The notes beneath the pieces are model-generated. The model made no database searches and was not told the DNA's origin. It saw only the letters and a list, made by a program, of their open reading frames with translations. DNA of 64,000 nucleotides from Leuctra nigra (Eukaryota; Arthropoda; Insecta; Plecoptera; Leuctridae). The position numbers and the translations under genes were made by a program. Positions 1 to 13,200 of this stretch are shown here, piece after piece; within the stretch, counting starts at the first letter, position 1, and each line of letters opens with the position of its first letter. The stretch is taken from NCBI GenBank assembly GCA_934045905.1, contig OW203763.1, forward strand, positions 16,188,948-16,252,947, in the 5' to 3' direction.

Positions 1-136
1 TCGTATTTCAATTCCTATGGATGTATATGTTTTCTTTGCATTACGATATTCCGGTTGGATGGAGATGTTGCGCGTTTGGGTGCTCGCTCATTAGCGCGTT
101 ATACACCGAGCGTTTTCCTAGTTATTTCTGCTTAAA

Positions 137-832
137 TAAAGACTTCGAGTCGAGGTAAATTTTCATTAAATGTTGGAATGGGCATGATTAACAATTACGA
201 AATTAAACATCATGCTTTTACAGTCGCAGTGAAATATCCTGCAATCAAAGAGCGAACTCTGAAAGACCCTTCCTTCAAAATAATTAGGTAGTATGTAAAA
301 GAAAGTAAATTTAAAAAAAATAAATAGCCAACGTGGAAAATATTACATTTGATAATGTTTAGATGTCGGTACCTACAGTATAACTTGTTGATTTATAAAA
401 ATATAATCAAATCTCTATACATCCTCTTTATACACTGTGGTGTACTGTGGCAAAATTTGAACACTTCCATTATTTTTTTTTCTCTAAAGACTTCGAGTCG
501 AGGTAAATTTTCATTAAATGTTGGAATGGGCATGATTAACAATTACGAAATTAAACATCATGCTTTTACAGTCGCAGTGAAATATCCTGCAATCAAAGAG
601 CGAACTCTGAAAGACCCTTCCTTCAAAATAATTAGGTAGTATGTAAAAGAAAGTAAATTTAAAAAAAATAAATAGCCAACGTGGAAAATATTACATTTGA
701 TAATGTTTAGATGTCGGTACCTACAGTATAACTTGTTGATTTATAAAAATATAATCAAATCTCTATACATCCTCTTTATACACTGTGGTGTACTGTGGCA
801 AAATTTGAACACTTCCATTATTTTTTTTTCTC
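137..832. repeat. Two-copy 348-bp tandem repeat
   Basis: Positions 137-484 and 485-832 are the same 348-bp sequence repeated head to tail, and a few bases of a third copy (TCTCTAAA) follow. I see no difference between the copies, so the duplication is young or has been homogenised. Short open frames inside each copy are identical and have no recognisable product. The block lies left of the last visible PhK-alpha exon and is probably intronic. Confidence 0.9.
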
Positions 833-870
833 TAAAATTACCGAAAGTTACAATGTTACCAACGATGGGG

Positions 871-922
871 GTAATATTACCGTAATATTACCGTTACCGG
901 TAATATTACCGGTAATATTACC
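871..922. repeat. Palindromic GGTAATATTACC repeat
   Basis: A run of GTAATATTACC motifs, several forming the perfect palindrome GGTAATATTACC. It directly follows the 348-bp tandem repeat. This is simple-sequence DNA able to form small cruciforms; no gene is visible. Confidence 0.8.
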
Positions 923-1063
923 AGTGTTCACATCTCTACTACTAAGACATAGTCATTCTTGAGAGAGAAGGAACTCCCGTACTTCACTGTACATAGGTCA
1001 CCGGGACACCTAATTTGAGATCAATTGAGTGCTTGTATAACCGAGCATGACATCAAGAGTGAA

Positions 1064-1129
1064 GTTAGACTGAACAAAATGGCATTCATGCTGCCACATC
1101 AGTATATTATGTATTTTGTTCAGTCTGAC
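1064..1129. repeat. Inverted repeat / hairpin
   Basis: GTTAGACTGAACAAAAT at the left is matched with one mismatch by the reverse complement ATTTTGTTCAGTCTGAC at the right, around a loop of about 30 bases. It looks like the core of a small foldback element. The right arm runs into a TGACGTCA octamer. Confidence 0.6.
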
Positions 1130-1220
1130 GTCACATCGATTCGAATCCGCATGGAAGTTGACTCGAAAGATCTGGAAACTAATAGGTCTCTTGAACAAAT
1201 ACTAGTTTTCACAGACTCAC

Positions 1221-4200
1221 CTGCTTCTGTCGGACCAACAAATCAGTAACGGCTTTGGCCAAGTCCTCAACACGTTTACCGAGCATTCCAGCCGTATGCC
1301 GCACCAAGCCCCAAAGTTTCTGCTGACAAGCTTTCTCATAGAGCAGTTTCAACAGATCCTTCACTGTGATAGGTTTGCCCTCGTCCAGCATTCCTTGAGA
1401 ATACAAAACAATAGTTTATTAAAAATACAGCCAACTGCATGTACGTTAATAACACAACTCATAAAATAAGGCTTTACCAGTATTATAGTCGAGTCCTTGG
1501 GTATCTACAAGATATTGTAGTATATCGCCCTGCTCTTCAAGATTCTCGGTTTCCCTTAACATTGCCAGCAGTTCTTCCACTTCAGTGTCCGCATACTGTG
1601 TCTCGGAATTGTATCTGTACAAATCATTAAATATTGTATGACATCAAATAGCATGAAGACTTGTAAGCAGGGAGATAAGAAATGATTTACCTCGTGCGGC
1701 CGCTGGTAGTACCCAGCATTTGCTTCCATAGCGGTACAATATCTTCCGGAGGAGAAGGGGATCTCTTCTTCAGTATGCTGGCCTTCTCCACTTCTGGCCC
1801 ACTCAAGGATGGTCGTCTCTCATCACTTTGCATTCCCAACATGTCCGCTAAACAAATCATATAGCATTCATATGGAAAGTATTTAAACAAGAAATCACTC
1901 GAGTACTTCTGTACACAGAGGTAACTGAAGCAATATGGTCGATTAGGTATACTTGACTTAAAAGCAGTGAAATATACATGCCATTAAACTCTGTAAGATT
2001 TTGGTGAAAGAGGTTCAGAGAATGGAGGATATATTTAAGTATCTAATACTAGACCATTCCTCAACAATAACAAATGAGATGTTAAACTTTATCGGAAGAA
2101 ATGCTGGTAAGGATAAAAACAACGTTTTACAAAACAGCATTTGAACCTACGTTCAATGACAATAGAGCGAGTCTTCTTGATGGCTCCCTTCACAGACATG
2201 CGTCTACGAAGACCACGGCCTCTGCGATTTGTTGGCCGAGTCAACAGTTGGTGTCTTGGTGTCAAGGACTTCAACAGATGATCTTCCAAGTATTGTGCAA
2301 CCTGAGGATTTAGTCCTGCAAACAGCAAATCGGCAATGAATTTTCAAAATAAAACTAAGCTCAAGCAATATAATTTATTACAATTCACTGAAGAATTATA
2401 ACACATTGAAAGATAATATGAAGAATTGACCAATTAGATGTGACTGACTAGCTACCAGTAGTAGCATGGTTGTATTCTACTTACTGTCAGGCATACCATC
2501 CTCTTGACTGCCCAAAAAGCTCAAGTTGGTGATGCAAGAAGTGTTCAAGAAATCCTTCAAGTTCCCAAGTGCCACCCTGAGGAATAAAAATATTAATGCT
2601 CTGTTCCAATCAGGTCATTTTTCCCTTCTGCAGTTCAAACTGTAGCAAAACACTAAAAACATGAAACCAAGGTTCTTTTCTGATGTGAAATTCAACCCAG
2701 TTTTCATGTCAACCAGGTGGCAAAACCTACCCTTGAATATCAAGCTTAATTTTAAGGGAAAAAAAGTTAACCAAGTGTAAATGGAAATTGGAAACTCACC
2801 TAGTTCCATTCAAGTAACCACTTTTCAGTTTCTTCATAGTAGTGATGATGGCCATTGGTATTTTGTTTTGTTCTATAAATGAAAACATACATTTATTATT
2901 TTAAATTCTGAATGCATGGCATTACCTAGTCTCAGTCTTTTACATAGCAAACGAAATATCAGTTAGCCTAAGAACTCAACAAAAAAACAAAGGCATTCGG
3001 TAATTCCAATTCACAAAAAGCCATGCAGAGTAAATAAAAATGCCAGCCATATCACCGATGAATGAAATATATAACAACCCCTTCTAGACAATCACAACTC
3101 TACAGCTGTATAAACCAAGAAATAGAATGCACATTAAAATGCATCTACATGAATTACCTTGTCTACTTAATTGTTTTGCAAAAAATATTAAAAAAAATAT
3201 AGCTGAAATAATGTTTCCCTCCAGACTGCAAACTAGCAGAGGTACAAATAAATTACCTAGCCATCCAGCATGAGCTATCATGGTGATAGTAGGCCTGCCG
3301 AGAAGCATGGTACGCCAAGACATAGCCAGGAATGCGATATCGTTCTTCAAGTTATTAGCCAACAACGCAAGGTCGTTTACAGTATAATACTGATCGAAGT
3401 CAACTTTCTAGACCCAGGGAAACAACCAAATATTGGATAAAGTTTGATTTTTAAATAATGAATTGAACAATAGAATCACAAAACACCATAAAATAACAAC
3501 AGGGTGCAAATTGTTGGGGGGGAGGATAGAAGAAAATTGTCCCACTGGTAGGGTTGCCAACCGTCTGGATTTTATCCGGACACTCTGGAATCGGACAACA
3601 TTGTATGGATGCCGGAATTACCTCATTCCGGACAGCATTATGTCCGGAATTGTTGCAAATATGAAACTTACACAGCGAATAAAAATATATATTGCCGAAG
3701 ATTGTACCGCAGAATGCATATAAAATGCACATGCTGAATTGGGCCTGTGCAGCCCAGACCTGCATGGTAGTACCGGGGGGCCCAACCCCCAGACCCCCAT
3801 TGATTTTATACGAGATCATCTTTTCGTAAGCATACGTGTTGTATACTGAATTTGTGAGACCTTTTTTACCCAAAGAAGTTTAGAGATGCAATGTCCGGAA
3901 TTTGATTCTTATAACGTTGGCAACCTTACCCACTGGGTTTTACTATTCTGGATCTGCTTCTATCCCATTTATGATTTAGCCCAGGGTTATTCTACATCTG
4001 CAATGCAGAAAATCTAGTGAATAGTAAATAGCGTTGCTTGGTGTCTTCTAAATATCAATCAATATTAAACTGTTACAATTGAACTGCATTTGAATTATAG
4101 ATTAAACCCCTTCTATGAGAAGATACTCCCTGACCCTTTTTCAAATCATAGACATTTATACTCACTGCGTTCGAGATATGCATCTAGCATGGCGACGTGG

Positions 4201-7200
4201 GAACCTATGCTCGACCTCTATGCGGCAGCCATGTTGCGGTACATACTATTTGTTTATATTCTGTCAGTGCATCAAAACGTGGTAGAAATCATGGCAGATT
4301 GCCAATCCTTCAAACAATACCGCAACATGGCTGCTATTGCTTAGCATGACGTCACGGCCTAGGAACCACCTTGGGTACGCCTCTCCAACCCGTAGATGCA
4401 TATCTCGAACGCAGTGAGTATAAATGTCTATGTTCAAATCACATAGGTAGTACCTATCTATTTTATTTATGAAAAAAATTACATTTTCCTTTCTACAAAA
4501 ACTAAAAAATAACTACAGTAACTTTTCGAAGATCAAAAGGGTATGTATTACGTAACACTAATTAAAATCACTATACTTGCAAAACATTCCCACACTGCAA
4601 AACAGGCAGCACCTCACATTTTTATTTTGTAAAAATAGAATAAGGCCTCTCATTTCTCTGCTTTTTTATGATTTGATCTATGAAATTGTACCAAAAGAAT
4701 TTGACAATAAAATTTTCTTCTCAAACTATTTACTAGGAGAGTTACATTTACAAATAATCTATCCCCGCACCCCATGCTGGACCAACAATTCACACCCTGC
4801 AGAACGAGATTGAACTACAAATTGATTGGAAATGTAGTTCCAAGCCGAACAAAAATGCAAGAAATATTTGCACAAGATGAATGATATCAATGAAACATAC
4901 AAATGCCATATATTATTATCATTATTATTCATATTCAAGTTCTATCAAAAATCAAAATCCTTTCTTTCCTTCTAAACCGACCTATCAATAAACCAATATC
5001 TCTAAAAAACGTTTATTTTGTTTACCAACTAACATTGAATGAGATTTCAAATTGTAAATGTCAAGAACTATTTGTGCCCTGTACTTGCTGTTGACTAGTA
5101 TGATACCTATATCACCCGCAGTAAAAAAGTTGGCCATGCTGAAAATGTTATAATATGAGGTAGCATCATAGTTCCAAGGGTTCCATGACACCACTAATTG
5201 TCACTTGTTTAACACAAACAACCCAAAAGTTATTGACAAACAATGAAATAATCACAAGCAGCATTTGTCTCTTTCCATTTTCGTCCATGCTTTAGTGTAA
5301 AGCAGACACTACAAAACTCAACACAAAATACAAAATGCAGTCCGAGTGTCTTGTATGTGTTGATTTGCATAATAACTGTTATTCATAATGGACAAAATAT
5401 TATCTTTTCTTACACATTATGAGACGGAATGTTTGGACCAATTACCTATATAAAATTATTGTTTTCCGTAATTAAAAGGCTCACTATGAACGTTGTTTTG
5501 AAAACACTTCAAATGGCTTTAATACACATTATTTTTAAAAGTTGCTACTCGGTAGAAAACGCCGACTTATACATAGGTCACATTACTCATGTTATACATA
5601 TCCAGTATCTATTCCCTTGATGAAAGAAATGGGTTGAAAATAAATTCTCCAGGGAGCCAACGATTGGTTTTGAAATTAGATTTTGAAATACAATTGTGTA
5701 GAGTATGTCATTGGCCAGGCTTTGTTAAGTTTAAAAATACATTTTCCAGTGTGGATGCAACCAACGATTGGTTTTGAATTATATTTTGAAATCCAATTTT
5801 AAGGTATGGCAAGGTATGTGTTGTCTGCTTCACTACTTCAAATATGCTTAAAATCACTTTTTTCAAATAAAGTAGGCCTATGTCAAAAGAAAGCAAATGG
5901 AAATCAATACTAATTATATTCAGTCAATTATGCCCCAAAATGATGTGATATAACTGATTATGTACACAAGGCATTCTGTTAGCAGTCGTCATCACTTGCA
6001 ATACAGGAATAAAATCACAGCAAATGTTTCTTTAAATAAGCTGAAGTAGATATACACAGTTTGAGTTTCAAATCAAACATCAACCTATTTGAATTCTATG
6101 TGTGCAATTTGTTAGTTGAGGAACAGGCTTGATCAATGCCCCCACATTGATCATATGCGGCTATTCTGGTTAGTAGTTGAATTTGAAAACGTCCAACGAA
6201 CCATCTTTCCAAGTACCTAGATGGATACTGCGAATGGCAATGATCACTAATGGGCGGCCTAACATGTTCTGCCATGAAGACTTTAGGAAGTTGATCTCTC
6301 CCTTAAATATGTCTATCATCAGTTCGTAATCTGAGGCGATGTAGAATCGTGTCAAATCTGTCAGCTGATAACAAGAGAAGAAACATAGTGCAGACTGGGA
6401 TTTAATTAAGTCCACTAATAAATAATTTTAAAATGAAGACTTTAAGAGGCCTCCGTACGCAAACGGGAAAAGCACGGTTCGTAAAAGCAATTTTTTGAAG
6501 TTTCTTTTCACGTTGATAAAAATTTTTAATAATCAGATAGTAACGACCCATTACAACCTAATAGACTAAATATTCCCACAGACTGGAGTATCTTATGAGT
6601 TATGACTTTTGGTACGACTTCAAAGTGTTAAATACGATTATTTTACCCAAAATATTGTATAATACTTTGAGATCGTAACAGAAGTAACTCAAGAAAGAAG
6701 AACTTGAAGATTGAAGTCATAGTGTACTCCAGTGTGTGTTTAGTCTATTAGGCTGTAATAGGTCATTAACTCATTAATATCTGATTTTTTAAAAAATTTG
6801 TAAGGGTGAAATGAAATTTAAAAAAATTGCTTTGACGAACCTTGCTTTTCCCGTTTGCTTACGCAGGCCTCTTTAACAATTTCAGCATATTGCAGGACTG
6901 GCAAGAAAATAATTTCACACTCTAACTAGAAGTAGGTATTAATTAAAGAATTCATTTTGCAAATAAAATACGCTGCTCAAAAAATGCAATCTTCTCATTA
7001 AAAAGTTAAAAACTAGTACTGTTATTTTAGGAGCCAAACATCTACATTAACAACAGCCCTGATGTGATATTATTGTAACAAAATACTCGATCTCTACATT
7101 TACAATCTCTTTTTTGACGTACAATATAATATTTACTCACTAGATAATAGGTACCTAAACCATAAGTAACAGTCTTACTTTCTTGTACTTAAAAAGTAAA

Positions 7201-10200
7201 CACCATTACAAATTGCCAACATCTTTCATAAACTTTCAAATAAATATCTTCAATATTACTTACACATTGTAATAGGAAACCATTGTGTATGTCATACCTG
7301 CGGTGTGAAGGCAAAGATGCGGTCATGGAGGGAGTAGAGTTTACTAGTACTCAGAATACCGACATCTCGCGATTTGCGCCCAGACAAACCCAGCTTCTTG
7401 TTGCGACCTGAAAGACAAAAACATTCAAAGATGACATCATACAAATTCAGCAAGCTTAATAAAATGTAATGTACTTAGTCATGACAACCTAAAAAATACA
7501 TTTTAAATTAGCAAGAATGCATCCCCCAAAAGTCAAACCTAATATAAATTTAACACACAAGTCTATTATTACGGACAGATATTGAATAGTAATCAACACC
7601 AAAGTAGTTGGTTCAGAGTCTGCTACATGACGCATCATCAGGAGGCATAAAGCTTACCAAGATACGTGTACAGATGACTAAGCACTCGAGCTGGCTGCAC
7701 TTCGATGGGCGCAACTTCGGCCATGGTTTGCACGATGATGTCCTGTTGGCGTAACTTCTCTCTGATGTCATCGTCCTCAGCCAGAATCACCACTTGCACC
7801 ACGACGTCGGGTTTCTTTTCCGAGCACAGCCGCCGATTTAGAGGATCCAGCTCGCCTACCGCTAGGAACCCCTAAGTAAGAGAGCAATGGTCACTTGAAA
7901 TTTCCATCAAGTGCTTCAAATTGATCTCCATTATATATTCTAGTACTCTACAGTAAGGATCCCATGAACTGCAAACATTTCAGTTTCGCGATTTTAACAT
8001 TGGAAAATTAACGAAAAAGAGTCTGAGAATGTAGGTTTCTGTGGAAAACTTCCATGGAGTCGGGATGTAAAGAAGGGTTGTGAATTGTGAAAAATATCTG
8101 ACTGAACCGTGGCTCGAACCCGGGACCTCTCTCTTGCCGGGCGAGTTTCCCTTTTTATAGAGAAAAAGTGAGCTCAACTTCAATAAATCGTGTTATTATC
8201 AAGTGACGCAGGCGCAGCGCAGTACAACAAAGTAACTACAGAGGGAAGTCAAGTAGTTTTAAAGTTTACTGTTTTACCGATCTTATGCGAGTTTATGTGT
8301 ACTTTTTTCTTTGCGGTCTGATAACGGCGGTAGATGGCAATATGGTCTATGAGTGTCTAATCACAAGTTTGTCGAGATTTATGGAAACACAAATCGCGTC
8401 CTGCATGCGATTTGAATGCAATTCATAGAAACCTTGCTCACCTCTTGCAGCAGCTTGCCAAGGATGTACAGCGATTGTGCCCACATGAAAGGACATCTGC
8501 CCAAGACCACTCGCTCCTGACTCCCCGGATGACTGTATTCACCAGCCACTCGATCAGCTGGGACTGCGTACAACTCCGGAACCAGCTTCGTGCCATCTTC
8601 TGTGCGGATCATTATCTGTCCAAAAGAAGATTATATTATACCTGGGCCGAAATCACATAACTTTTGTCGTACTAGTTACCATTATCTCTTTACTTTACAA
8701 ATGAGAACAAAGCCTCGATAGGTACTTATTAGCATTTTTATACCAAATCATATGCCATAGGTACCATCGTTCATCAAAGTCTAAAATAAAAAGAAAAAAA
8801 GTAAAAAAATATACTAAAATGCTGCATTTATACTTTGTAAGTAGTAGGTATTATATTTATTAATAAACTGTGAGCCCACTTCTGCTTATAGGGTGGAACG
8901 GAAATTGAAAACAATCTCTCCTTACCTCTTCCAGTATTTCCGTGTACTCGGTAACGGCCTCTTTGTTGCCTTGGAAGCAATAATCCAAGATTAAGTAACA
9001 GAAGAAGAGAGGCCAATCACACTCAATATTCTCAAACATTCGAAGTTCCCAAGGTTCGTAGTAAAGTCTATTTGGATCCTGCAGAAGAGTTAAAATAGAT
9101 TACTTCCATTATTACTACTACTGCCAATAGAAATCATAACTTGTGCTAGAATGAACAAACATAGGTTTAAATGGTGGATAGGAAACATAAATATGCAGGT
9201 CCCATTTTAAAACTCAGATAGGTAGACTCTCTAGACTTGCAGAAATGAGTAATGTGCTGATCAATGGTTCTCATACGCCTACCTCTTTGGGAGTCTTGTG
9301 ACCGTCTCGGAGAAACCTTTTGCAACCGTATCGTCCCTGCAGCTTAGACACAATTGCTGTTCGAGTGAGCTGAATCAGCTGCGGATCGTCCACAGCAAAA
9401 GCCGGGAAGCTTATCACCGACAACAAGCCACTGTCCAGCTCCTTCGAACTTGACTCCCTTGGCAACATCGACTAGTCGGAATTGGAAGAAATAAGAGTTG
9501 TAAAACACAAACTCATTAAGTAAGCAATTTAACACTTGGTGTACTCTTGATTATGTTATTCTCATAACTTTTCTCAAATCTGTCTAAATGATATTCACCT
9601 GTAAGACAGCCTGGCATTTCTGAGCTTCATCTGCCAAAACGTGGATGATAGAAGATGGGCCCCCTCTTGCTCCGAACAAATCCAGTTCATTCATTGCTTC
9701 CAATGCTGCTTTAGCCATTCCTATCGAGCTAGCATTCAGTTCAGGTAACCCATGGTTTGTCTTATCTCCACGCTCCCAAATCCCATAATCCTGGAACCAG
9801 TGCCGACAAAATTAATTAACTTTAAATTTTACAATATCAAAAAATTCAATTCAGGTTCAGATAAAATGTAGAGTAGGTACCCATGTGATCTTGGGCTGGA
9901 ATTCTAGTTGTAAAACCCTGGTCTAGTTTGTACGGTATTGTATGTTTATGCTTAATTTGTACATACTGGGCTGAAGTAACAGGATTGCATACTATTTTAT
10001 CACCGTTTTTTTTAAATTTACAGCTGAATTGTATTATTTGGTGTTGGTCTTAAAATAAGAGGTACACCATTCTTACCGGAGTGCAATAAGCAGATTCGAT
10101 GTAAAACACAAGATTTTGAATGAATGACACTTCATCCAAATTGAAGACAATCTGAAGTCCAGAAGCTGTCATCTGAGCAAGAATCAGAAGATAGAGACTT

Positions 10201-13200
10201 ATGGCATCGATTTGCAGATGGCCCCACTCTTCATCACCAACCACCGTATGTCCTGGAATAACCGAAGTAGGATCTAAGTTAGTTGTTGATTACTTTGAAT
10301 ACAAGGCACTAGAAAATCAGGCGTAGGTGTATTATTTGCTTATCGAAAGACTGGAGTATGGAATCAAAAGTAGGCAGTGACATGAAGAAAACATGAAGAA
10401 ACCAGATTTTTTTAAATAACAAGTAGGTAGGCTATTTGGAAGTTACGTAGAACAGTTAGCGGTATCACAAACAATAATAAAAACACTGGCATTCACAAAA
10501 AAATGTTTATGAGACTTTGGTTAAAATAACTTTGTAGTACATAAGTACCTACTTATGCCAGCCTAGTAAAAAAAAAGTGTTTTCAAGACATAACTTATTT
10601 ATGTGTCTATAGTAATCTAGTATTAAACATTATCTAAAGTGTTAAAACATACCTGTGGATGAGCTGTACTTTGCATGAAGAGCATCAAATGGATTCTGTG
10701 TGGTTTTGAATTTCTCTACCTTATCTTTTTGCTGCAACATTGCCATGAGCAGACCTCTCATCAATTTCACACAACTCTGAAATAAAGAGAGGAGTAAATA
10801 TCAAATACCGATTAATTCCACATCATCATCAAAGAAGGAAGGGATGTGCAAAATTCATTGCAGATCTCTTGTGAAAACATGGATGAATTAAAAAAATACA
10901 TATTAAAATAGGCTTCCAAAAGATATTTTATCACTCTACCTGTTCGAGTTCATATGTCTTTGCTCTGTCTTCATCCATATCTGCATTCTTCTTATAAGCC
11001 ATTGATAAACCCCAGACTGCTAATATACAGTAGACATTATCCCGTATCCACGCATGATTATTGTCCGGACTGGCTGGGAATAAACCAGTTACTGGATGCT
11101 AGAATGGAATTAGTGATGCATGTGTTTAGTGCCCAATTTGTTCAGAGATTGATGACTAAGCTAAACTAAGCTTAAGGTGATAAGCTAACACACAGCATAA
11201 AATGTGCATTATGTCGGCAATATTTAAGAAATTTGAAACAGGCAGAGCATCAAGTCAATAGCATACGTTTTGGTTCTACCAGGTGGCGCAAAAAAAATCA
11301 CCCTGATTGAGAGGCCACTATATCGAAACTATTATAGATAGGATTCTGAAATTTTTACACATATTAGAATAACATAGTACCAACATTTATTATGTGAAAG
11401 TTTTAAACATATTCATTCAATAGGAAAAAAATTACAAATGATTGAAGTTACAGATGAAAAAACAGATTTAACCAGACAAACTTAACGTGTTGGATGAATT
11501 GATTTGTAGTTACTTTGTAGTTAGGTACTTCGTGTTGTTTATTTATGAATTTCTAAATGAACATAAATTTATGTTTAATAAATCTATGCGAATTTGTCTT
11601 GGATTTATTAAGTGTGTAGGTATGTGTGAATTTATGTAACTTTCGTAACGACATTAAGCAGAGTTAACATTCCCAATAATTTGTTGGAAATTCAGCCTCA
11701 ATAACTTTTCCCTCCATATCTCTTCTTGAAACCACGATACTATATGATACAGATGTGATTTACTAAGTGGAGTCATTTTTATGTAAAATAATGATCAATG
11801 CAAACTTACTTATGTACAAAACAGGTGATTCTTTTAAACAAGATTCTAGTTCTTATTTAAACTCAAACATGCACTAATAGTAGGACCTAACATGTAGGTA
11901 CCTACCTAACTTTTTTCGCATTACTTGAATATTTGTGAAAATTGCACTTATTAAATTTTCATACTTGTTCTAAACATGTGAAAGTTTCAGCCCATTATCT
12001 TTTATAGTTTTGATGTAGTGACCTCTCAAATAGGGTGATTTTTTTGCACCACCCGGTATAAATAGATTGACAGCTCAAGTAGCTGATCTGTGGAAATTAT
12101 ATGCAGTAGAAATTCAGACAAGTATTTTGTTTCTTGATTGGACTTGGACGTTTTTAATATGTTAGCATTGTTTGTCCGCATTTCTATTAATTGTTGCATC
12201 ATATGAGTGCTAACCGTAATATGTGCTATATAGTCCGAAGAATCAGACATATAGGCTATTCAATTTACGCTTACAACGCCGCTAGGGTGTAACTAAGCAG
12301 CACCATCCAGACCTTCCACCTGAATTCACACTTTGCCAACCTACTCTTTCCAAAGTGAATCCGCTAACTTGAATGTGCCACCTAAGTTCTAGCGATTTTC
12401 ATTTTGTTGTGTTGGTGCTAGCGTAGTACATCATTTTCGTTGCCATCGTCGCTACCATAGTCATTGTAAAGAAGATTTGAACAAACTGTAGGTAGTCACA
12501 AAATCATAGATCTACAAAGGTAACCTAATATATTTTTTCTTGAATCATCTTTTAATCTAGGAAGATTATATGTATGAATTATTTCCGTTTGTTTTATTCG
12601 TCAAACCAGCAAATAGTTGGCTGGTGGAAATAAATACAAAACAAACAATAGATATTTAATTTTGTATTCTTGTACAGTTGATCTCATGGCCCATGGCGAG
12701 TGGCGACACATATCCCTTAAGCTATGTACACATTTTGGCGTAGGTAGTACTCGACGCTAGCGCTGGCGTTGAACAGTTGACCAAGAGGGTCTTACTCTGA
12801 GCACTGGAGTGCTGGCATTCAAGGTCAAAAGATAAACCATGTAAATCCCTCAGCGGCCAGCGCCAGCATCAAGCTTTACGCCGAACTGTAAGTGTAGCTT
12901 TAGTTCACAACCTGGTTTCATAAGTACCTACATCAGAAGGTAGGTCCTACTACTAAACTTATTAAAATTTCCTTGGCAATTAATTCATAATTTTAATCAT
13001 TTGTTCCTATCCTACCTACATACCTACATACATTATTTTATTATTTGATGCAATTTAGTACTGAGTAAGTTTAAAATCTATAATAAAAAAAAATCATGAA
13101 GGCTTCAAAATATCTGATGATTCTTTCAATTCTCTCTTATAAGCAATCAGTCAGTATATTTACCACTGCTTGGTACTCAAGAATGTATCCGGAAATGTAT

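Noticed and set aside
3451..3873. 140-codon minus-strand ORF
   Set aside because: It runs through a hAT MITE with a clear TSD, so it is chance openness within a non-coding element.
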